From: Acidobacteriaceae bacterium dw_441
GTDB lineage: Bacteria > Acidobacteriota > Terriglobia > Terriglobales > Acidobacteriaceae
Length of the DNA: 64,000 nt
Direction of reading: 5' to 3'
Assembly: GCA_018449715.1 (NCBI GenBank)
Contig: JAAVVA010000001.1
Coordinates: forward strand, 1,364,001 to 1,428,000
In this document: positions 58,684 through 64,000 of the stretch, in pieces
Layout of the letters: each line of letters starts with the position of its first letter
How positions within the stretch are numbered: position 1 is the first letter of the stretch
Notes under the pieces: model-generated
What the model saw: only the letters and a program-made list of their open reading frames with translations
What the model was told of the DNA's origin: nothing
The model's database searches: none
Position numbers and translations under genes: made by a program

Positions 58684-59931
58684 CTACAGCTTCACGAAGA
58701 TCTTCTTCCGCCACAGAATCCAGTTGGGGATGAAGCACGCGAGCACGTAGGCCAGCGCGAAGGCGACCGAGGTGTTGTTGGTCGATCCTCCGCTGGCGAA
58801 GACGTGCCAGTAGATCCACCTTATCGCCGACATCGGCCTGCCGTCCGGAGTGACGCCCGTGGTCGGGATCAGCGAAAGAATCTTGCCGAGAAGCGACGAC
58901 ATGACGTAGGCGACGATGGCGTTCGACCCGAAGACCAGCCAGGGCCACGTGAGCTTCTTGCCGACCTCGGTTTCGTTGAACTTCTTCATGTCGATGAGCC
59001 AGTAGCACACCGCAAGCCCGATCAGCGCGCAGCCAGCCGCGAACAGCACGTAGGAGCTGGTCCAGAGCTTCTTGTTGATCGGGAACCAGATGTTCCAGAT
59101 GTACCCGGCCACGATGCCGACGACTCCCGCGGCCAGCATTCCCGTCGCGCACTGGGCGCGGGTGATCGAGGGAGACTTGCCGCCAGCGCGGCGCAGCCAC
59201 AGGGCCGTCACCGATCCAAGCAAAGTCGTCGCAACAGATGGAATCGTGCTGAGGAGGCCCTCGGGATCGCGGGTTCCCTCGTAGAGCCTGCCGGTGTGAA
59301 TCGTGCTCTGGAGGAAGCTCATGATGCCGCGGTCGAGCCACGCGACAAGGTTATTGTCCGGGTCGAGCAGAGGAATCTCGTGCGTCGGAACTCCGAGTCC
59401 AGGCACGGGGACGAAGCTCATCAGCAGCCAATAGCTCACCAGTGCCACCGCTGTAATCGCCAGTAGATGCTTTGCGTTCTGCGTCACAAGGCAGATCAGG
59501 CCCGCGATCAGGTAGCAGAGCGCGATGCGCGGAAGCACTCCATAGAGCCGCAGGTGCGTGAAGTTGAAGAACGGGATGAGGTTGATGAGCATGGCGACCA
59601 CGAAGATCGTCACCGCACGCCGCGCCGTGTGGAGGGCCAGCTCGCGGCGACTCGCTCCCTTTTGCAGACGCGCATGGATCGACAGGATGATCGAGATTCC
59701 GACGATGAACAGAAAGGTCGGGAAGACAAGATCGGTCAGGGTCCAGCCGTTCCATTCAGCGTGCTCAAGCTGAGTGTAGACGTGCTTTCCGTCACCAGCA
59801 TCGTTCACCAGGATCATGAAGGCGATGGTGATGCCGCGCAGGACGTCGATCGAGAGAACACGGGACGACGGCGCGGTAACGGTGGTCGCAGAGGGAGCCG
59901 GAGCGGTGAGAGTTGCGGAACGGTCTGCCAT
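58684..59931 (-). CDS. HGSNAT/YeiB-like membrane acyltransferase
   Basis: 415 residues with about ten membrane helices. The start RVLSIDVLRGITIAFMILVN and TDLVFPTFLFIVGISIILSI are the hallmark of the heparan-alpha-glucosaminide N-acetyltransferase/DUF5009 group, and GSNAIVAYVMSSLLGKIL follows near the end. In animals the homologue acetylates glucosamine across the lysosomal membrane; in bacteria it may modify envelope glycans with acetyl groups. It lies upstream of ubiD on the same strand. Confidence 0.85.
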   Translation of the reverse strand: MADRSATLTAPAPSATTVTAPSSRVLSIDVLRGITIAFMILVNDAGDGKHVYTQLEHAEWNGWTLTDLVFPTFLFIVGISIILSIHARLQKGASRRELALHTARRAVTIFVVAMLINLIPFFNFTHLRLYGVLPRIALCYLIAGLICLVTQNAKHLLAITAVALVSYWLLMSFVPVPGLGVPTHEIPLLDPDNNLVAWLDRGIMSFLQSTIHTGRLYEGTRDPEGLLSTIPSVATTLLGSVTALWLRRAGGKSPSITRAQCATGMLAAGVVGIVAGYIWNIWFPINKKLWTSSYVLFAAGCALIGLAVCYWLIDMKKFNETEVGKKLTWPWLVFGSNAIVAYVMSSLLGKILSLIPTTGVTPDGRPMSAIRWIYWHVFASGGSTNNTSVAFALAYVLACFIPNWILWRKKIFVKL

Positions 59932-60086
59932 GTCGATTCATCATCGCTCAACATTGCTGTTTCGCGCAGCATTTTTCTTCTAGCGCACGCGGCGGGAACA
60001 AATCGGAGGCCTTCGCTGTCTAAAGAGATACGGACGCATTCCTCGCAGATGCGCCCCTGAATCCCAAGTGGTTCGGAGGTGCTTTT

Positions 60087-60812
60087 ATGTTCGAGGAGAA
60101 TCTGGTTGAGTCCCGCATCACTCATGCCTCAGCAACCCAGCGATGGACGATGCTTGGCTCCACCGCGCTGCAGATTGCGGTTGCCGCTACGCTGATCGCC
60201 CTTCCCCTGCTTCACCCGGAGCGGCTCGTCTCCCATGTAGAAACGCCGCTGGTCTTCACGCCTCCACCGCCGCGGCCTCCGCAACCTCCCGTCCAGCAAC
60301 AGGCGGTGGAATCGACGCCGTCGACCGTTCCTTCGATCCCGGTCACGATGAGGCCGATGATCCATACCCTGCTTCCCTCTTCGAATCCCTCCACGGATAC
60401 TCCTCCCATCGCTTTTGGGACCGCTCCCTTCAGCAACATGGGCAACGCTCTGCCGGAAGCGTTGGGCACTTCGGAGGGAACAGGGACCGGAGTCAATGTG
60501 GCTCCGGCTCGGCCTGCTGCCAGTCGCGTCCGAGTCTCCGAGGGAGTCTCGGCGGGCTTGCTGCTCACGCCGATTCGTCCGGTCTATCCTGCGATTGCGA
60601 AGGCGTCTCGCGTCTCGGGTACCGTTGTGGTCGAGGCGATCATCTCGAAGACCGGCACCATCGAAAGCCTGCACGTCGTCAGTGGTCCGGAGATGCTGCG
60701 GCGCGCCGCGATGGATGCAATCAGCGCGGCACGCTATCAGCCTTATCGTTTGAACGGAGAGCCCACCGAGGTTCAGACGACCATCACGGTGAACTTCAAC
60801 TTGGGAGGATGA
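60087..60812 (+). CDS. TonB-family energy transducer
   Basis: 241 residues. A single N-terminal helix (LGSTALQIAVAATLIALPLL), a proline-rich periplasmic linker (FTPPPPRPPQPPVQQQAV), and the TonB C-terminal domain (about 155-240; RPVYPAIAKASRVSGTVVVE, AISAARYQPYRLNGEPTEVQ). It couples inner-membrane proton motive force to outer-membrane receptors. No ExbB/ExbD genes lie beside it. It is divergent from the HGSNAT-like gene. Confidence 0.9.
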   Translation: MFEENLVESRITHASATQRWTMLGSTALQIAVAATLIALPLLHPERLVSHVETPLVFTPPPPRPPQPPVQQQAVESTPSTVPSIPVTMRPMIHTLLPSSNPSTDTPPIAFGTAPFSNMGNALPEALGTSEGTGTGVNVAPARPAASRVRVSEGVSAGLLLTPIRPVYPAIAKASRVSGTVVVEAIISKTGTIESLHVVSGPEMLRRAAMDAISAARYQPYRLNGEPTEVQTTITVNFNLGG

Positions 60813-60815
60813 ATC

Positions 60816-61898
60816 TCAGGCGACCGGAAGGACCGGGGGCTGCGGCTCTTCCTCTTGCGCCTTTGAAGCGGAAGGAACCGGAGGCGCGGGAGCGATCTTC
60901 GCGGGGAGCACGGCGGTCTCCGGCTGGTCGCTCACGTACTCCTCCAGCGGATACCCGGCCTCCTTCCAGCCATCGAATCCTCCGCGCAGGGGACGCACGC
61001 GATAAACGCCGAGATTGTGCAGCTGCAGCGCCAGCTTTGCGCTCGTCTCCTCGTTCGGGCAGGTGCAGTAAAGCACCACGTCGCGGTCACGCGGGATGAT
61101 TTCGCTGTGCTTCCGAATCTCGTTCGGGCCAATGCGAAGCGCCCCCGGAAGAACACGCGGGTCGGGAAGATAGTCCAGCGGATGCCGAAGGTCGACGATG
61201 AAAGGAGGCTTGTTGCCCTGCAGCGTCGCCAGGTCGATCATCTCCTTCAACTCCTTCGGCTCCAGACGCATCTCGCGCACCTGCTGGAGGAACCTCCGCT
61301 GCTTCAGGATGCGATAGGCCATCAGTCCCAGCACCATCAGGACAAAGATGGCGAAGGCAAAATGTCCGAGCCAGTGGAAGAACGGAGCGCTCTTCTTTGC
61401 GATGTCTCCGAAAAAACGTCCCGCGAGCAGGAAGGTCTCCGTCCACAGGACAGAGCCCGCAAGATCCCAAACCAGAAAGCGGGAGTACGGCATTCCGATC
61501 TGTCCCGCAATCGGGGGCGCGACCGTGCCCAGGCCGGGGATAAACTTCGAGAACAGCAGCGTGACCGGGCCGCGCCGGGTGAAGTAGCCCTCGGTCTTGC
61601 TCACGCAGGTCTTGGCCTCCAGCGAGAGACGGCACAGCAGCTTCAGCACCCTGTTGCCGTACCTGCGACCCAGGGCGAACCACATCGAGTCTGAAAGGAT
61701 GCACGCGGCCAGCACCGCCAGCAACGCGTAGAAGTGGTTGATCTGGTGGGTCGCCGACAGGGTTCCCGCCGTCAGCAGCACCGGGATGCTGGGCACAGGA
61801 ATGCCGAGCTGTTCCACCAGAACCCAGAGGAACAGGATCAGATACGCGTAATGGACAAAAAATGCGAGTGCGATCGGCATAGCGGCGAGGTCCGGCAA
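60816..61898 (-). CDS. DedA membrane protein fused to a rhodanese domain
   Basis: 360 residues. Residues 1-210 form a DedA/SNARE-associated domain with the family box FSKFIPGLGTVAPPIAGQIG and five or so helices. Residues about 225-335 form a rhodanese domain with FIVDLRHPLDYLPDPRVLPG and the active-site loop VVLYCTCPNEETSAKLALQL, with a Cys at the expected position. A Pro-rich tail ends it. DedA proteins are linked to lipid flipping (undecaprenyl phosphate or phospholipid); the cytoplasmic rhodanese may handle sulfur or sense redox state. ATG at 61880 is an alternative start. Confidence 0.88.
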   Translation of the reverse strand: MPDLAAMPIALAFFVHYAYLILFLWVLVEQLGIPVPSIPVLLTAGTLSATHQINHFYALLAVLAACILSDSMWFALGRRYGNRVLKLLCRLSLEAKTCVSKTEGYFTRRGPVTLLFSKFIPGLGTVAPPIAGQIGMPYSRFLVWDLAGSVLWTETFLLAGRFFGDIAKKSAPFFHWLGHFAFAIFVLMVLGLMAYRILKQRRFLQQVREMRLEPKELKEMIDLATLQGNKPPFIVDLRHPLDYLPDPRVLPGALRIGPNEIRKHSEIIPRDRDVVLYCTCPNEETSAKLALQLHNLGVYRVRPLRGGFDGWKEAGYPLEEYVSDQPETAVLPAKIAPAPPVPSASKAQEEEPQPPVLPVA

Positions 61899-61949
61899 AA
61901 GCTACAGGGTAAGTATCTATTAAGATGTCTGACGTGTCTTAAAGATACA

Positions 61950-61979
61950 CAGCCCGACCGTCCTTCGACGATCGGGCTG
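61950..61979. terminator. Hairpin terminator after dps
   Basis: CAGCCCGACCGTC/GACGATCGGGCTG, 13-bp stem with one mismatch and a 4-base loop, between the dps stop (62015) and the dedA start region. Confidence 0.7.
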
Positions 61980-62014
61980 CAGGGTTTATTTTGTGAGCCG
62001 GTTACTTCCCGCTT

Positions 62015-62611
62015 TTACTTCTTCAGGATCAGGGGCATCTCGACCAAGTGCTCGCTCAGGAACCAGGATTGCAGCTCGTTCGGGCGAAGCACGTCGCTGA
62101 CCACAAGGTCATTCGTGCCCTGATCCCCCACCTTGTCGGCGGCCTCCGAGATATCAAGGCAGCTCTTAATAATGAGCTTATGAGCTTCCAGCAGACGCGA
62201 GATCTGTACCGGAACCTCTTCCTTGCCACGCGGAGGACGAGCGATCCGGGTCATGTCGGCGGCATCGCCACCCATTGCTACCGTCACGCCGCCCAGAAGC
62301 TGGATGCGCTCGGCGATCGTATCCACGATCTCCACCTGCTCGTTGAAGTGCTTGTCGAATAAAAGATGAAGCTGGTAAAAGGTCGGGCCCGAAACCTGCC
62401 AGTGGTGCTTCTTGTACATATCGCGGAGCGTGATCGAGTCGGCCAGCAGCTGGTTGAGCTGGGCCACCATGTCCGCCCTGACATCGGCACCGAGGGAGTG
62501 GGGAAGATCCTCGATCACCGTGCCGAACTTCTGGATTTCACGTGCGTGTGCATGCCACTGAGGCGCTACCGAAGGATCGGCTACGCCAGCTTTTTTGATT
62601 GCAACAGCCAT
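62015..62611 (-). CDS. dps: Dps-family ferritin-like protein
   Basis: 198 residues. Dimer-interface ferroxidase residues are visible in MYKKHHWQVSGPTFYQLHLL, FDKHFNEQVEIVDTIAERIQ (H, D, E pattern). It oxidises and stores iron as a 12-mer shell and protects DNA under stress. The protein is longer than classic Dps (about 160-170), with extra N-terminal residues and an altered C-terminus (LQSWFLSEHLVEMPLILKK). A GAGGTGG site precedes the start. Confidence 0.93.
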   Translation of the reverse strand: MAVAIKKAGVADPSVAPQWHAHAREIQKFGTVIEDLPHSLGADVRADMVAQLNQLLADSITLRDMYKKHHWQVSGPTFYQLHLLFDKHFNEQVEIVDTIAERIQLLGGVTVAMGGDAADMTRIARPPRGKEEVPVQISRLLEAHKLIIKSCLDISEAADKVGDQGTNDLVVSDVLRPNELQSWFLSEHLVEMPLILKK

Positions 62612-62689
62612 CGTCCACCTCGTTTGTAATGCATCTTCTTTCTAATCAGATGCCGAGGTGGACGACGTGGTTACCCGTTTTCTTTTTCG

Positions 62690-63931
62690 TTACTTTACTG
62701 CAACAACCGGAGTGACCGAGTAGCCCGGACGCAGCTTGTGATCGCTGTTCTCCTGGTCAAGATTGGTAAAGTCGATGCGGACCGGAATGCGTTGCACGAC
62801 CTTTACATAGTTGCCGGTTGCGTTCTCCGGCGGGAAGAGCGAGAGCCGCGAGCCGGTCGCGCCGCCGATCTGCTTGATGACGCCGTGGAACTTCTTGCCT
62901 CCCAGCGCGTCGACCTCAATCTCGACCTTCTGGCCCTCGCGCATGCGCTCAAGCTGGGTTTCCTTGAAGTTCGCCGTAACCCACAGATTTGTCAGCGGGA
63001 TGATCGTCATCAAGTCCTGGCCAACCGAAAGGTTCGCCCCGACGTTGACGTTCTTCTTGTTGACGATACCGGTGGTCGGAGCCGTGATCTTCGTGTAGCT
63101 AAGGTTCAGCTTCGCCTGATCCACGCGGGCCTGAGCTTCCTTGACGGCAGCCTCAGCCGCCGTGGCGCGAGCCTGCTGGACCTTCACCTGGCTCGGGCCG
63201 TTCTTCGCGGCCTCGACAGCGGTCGAGCGCGACTGCGCCAGCTTCTGCTGGGTCTGACGCACTGCCTCCTGCTGACCAATCAGCGTGGCTTCGGCCTCGA
63301 GAACAGCCGCACGGTTCGAGGCCGCTGTAGCGACCGCCGCGTCGAACTGCTGCTTCGAGATGACGTCCTTCTCTACCAGAGGCTTATAACGCTCCACGTC
63401 AAGGTCTGACTTGATCGCATTCGCCTTGGCCTGATCCACACGGGCCTGCGCAGCCTGCACCTGCTTCTGCGACTGCATCAGGGCTGCCTGCGATCCCTGC
63501 ACGTCCGAACTGGTCGTGTTGATGCTGGTCGTCGAGGTGATGCTGGTGATCGGCACATTCACGTTCGCCTGAATCGCAGCGGCCTCGGCATTGGCAAGGT
63601 TCGCCTGCGCCTGTTCGAGAGCAACCTGGAAGTCCTTGGGGTCGATCTCCGCGATCACGTCGCCCGCCTTGACCTCCTGGTTGTCCTCCACGTAGACCTT
63701 GGTGACCTGTCCGGCGATACGCGAGCTGACCTGGTAGAGGTCGCCGTCCACCTGCGCGTCGTCGGTGTCTTCGGTAAAGGTTGAGTGCCAGTAAAAGAGA
63801 GCGGCGCCGATCGCCAGCAGCGCGATCACTGCAATGACAACCAGCTTGCGGCGCGACTTCTTCGCAGGATCGTCGTTTTCCGGCGTATTATCCCTGGTTG
63901 CGTCGTATTTCTGTTCTGCCTGCTCTGCCAA
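62690..63931 (-). CDS. HlyD/EmrA-family membrane-fusion protein
   Basis: 413 residues from a TTG at 63931 preceded by GGAGGAAAG. One N-terminal helix (KLVVIAVIALLAIGAALFYW), then the biotinyl-lipoyl-like half DTDDAQVDGDLYQVSSRIAG and DNQEVKAGDVIAEIDPKDFQ. A long coiled-coil hairpin (about 100-250) precedes the second half (LSYTKITAPTTGIVNKKNVN). The EmrA-type family links an inner-membrane exporter to TolC for efflux of drugs or fatty acids. The probable TolC gene lies just upstream; no EmrB-like transporter is in the window. Confidence 0.9.
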   Translation of the reverse strand: MAEQAEQKYDATRDNTPENDDPAKKSRRKLVVIAVIALLAIGAALFYWHSTFTEDTDDAQVDGDLYQVSSRIAGQVTKVYVEDNQEVKAGDVIAEIDPKDFQVALEQAQANLANAEAAAIQANVNVPITSITSTTSINTTSSDVQGSQAALMQSQKQVQAAQARVDQAKANAIKSDLDVERYKPLVEKDVISKQQFDAAVATAASNRAAVLEAEATLIGQQEAVRQTQQKLAQSRSTAVEAAKNGPSQVKVQQARATAAEAAVKEAQARVDQAKLNLSYTKITAPTTGIVNKKNVNVGANLSVGQDLMTIIPLTNLWVTANFKETQLERMREGQKVEIEVDALGGKKFHGVIKQIGGATGSRLSLFPPENATGNYVKVVQRIPVRIDFTNLDQENSDHKLRPGYSVTPVVAVK

Positions 63932-63933
63932 GG

Positions 63934-64000
63934 TTACTTTCCTCCGAGGTAATCTTTGTAGTTTGTCTGCGCCGCGCCGAGGGCACGGGCGAGTGAAAGC
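63934..64000 (-). CDS. C-terminal end of a probable TolC-like outer-membrane protein
   Basis: Only the last 21 residues are present (SLARALGAAQTNYKDYLGGK, stop at 63934). A-x-x-Q-x-x-Y-x-x-L near the end fits TolC-type efflux proteins, and the tight spacing (two bases) to the EmrA-like gene supports one operon. The rest lies outside the window. Confidence 0.45.
   Translation of the reverse strand, partial: LSLARALGAAQTNYKDYLGGK

Noticed and set aside
60143..61099. 318-residue plus frame across tonB and dedA
   Set aside because: Crosses two well-supported genes in the wrong frame and strand; Arg/Gly-rich shadow.

Overview
The window looks like a chromosomal segment of an Acidobacteria species, most likely of the Acidobacteriaceae (Granulicella/Terriglobus/Edaphobacter type). 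This is an inference from gene content: a secreted NHL/Ig-like giant with the typical C-terminus of that group, a DUF2934 protein, a Ku-LigD pair, ADP-heptose genes, a PEP-CTERM tail, a YeiB/HGSNAT-like acetyltransferase, UbiD, and an intergenic repeat of the type common in that family. No rRNA, tRNA or CRISPR array was seen.

The window has two unlike halves, meeting near 42.95 kb. The left 43 kb is accessory and mosaic, with many broken genes: a hydroxyacid dehydrogenase, a histidine kinase fragment, a frameshifted CPA1 antiporter, a frameshifted DNA methyltransferase, an IS3 orfA scrap, a broken ankyrin gene, TetR and LysR fragments, a broken HNH gene, and truncated parB and trbC. Intact cargo includes a cold-shock protein, a tandem RMF-like protein, Ku and LigD (non-homologous end joining), an SDR/TetR/membrane-protein locus with a clear palindromic operator, a VOC protein, a group of exported proteins of unknown function (21-36 kb), a trypsin-like protease and an AbiTii-domain protein. 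The right end holds a LysR regulator, an excisionase-like HTH protein and a tyrosine recombinase, remnants of an integrative/conjugative element. A 12-bp sequence resembling the 3' end of a tRNA-Ser gene occurs near 13.5, 32.4 and 42.9 kb, always at a break in gene content. This suggests two related islands stacked in tandem.

The most striking accessory feature is a two-gene module present twice (13.5-14.6 and 32.4-33.6 kb). Each copy has a small basic HTH-like protein translationally overlapped by a ~203-residue protein with a TIR/deoxyribosyltransferase-like signature. The two copies sit just inside the left edge of each proposed island. They share a promoter whose -10 box lies inside a palindrome, and differ mostly by synonymous changes. 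A defence or toxin-like role is a hypothesis.

The right 21 kb is ordinary, intact, GC-richer core genome. From left to right it holds hldD-hldE-heptosyltransferase (LPS core heptose), DUF4254 and TPR proteins, YvcK, a GNAT acetyltransferase, RlmN, an M16 protease, a type IV pilin-like protein with LolA, HAD and NUDIX hydrolases, an Nramp-like transporter, UbiD, a YeiB/HGSNAT-like membrane acyltransferase, a TonB protein, a DedA-rhodanese fusion, Dps, and an EmrA/HlyD membrane-fusion protein preceded by the end of a probable TolC gene.
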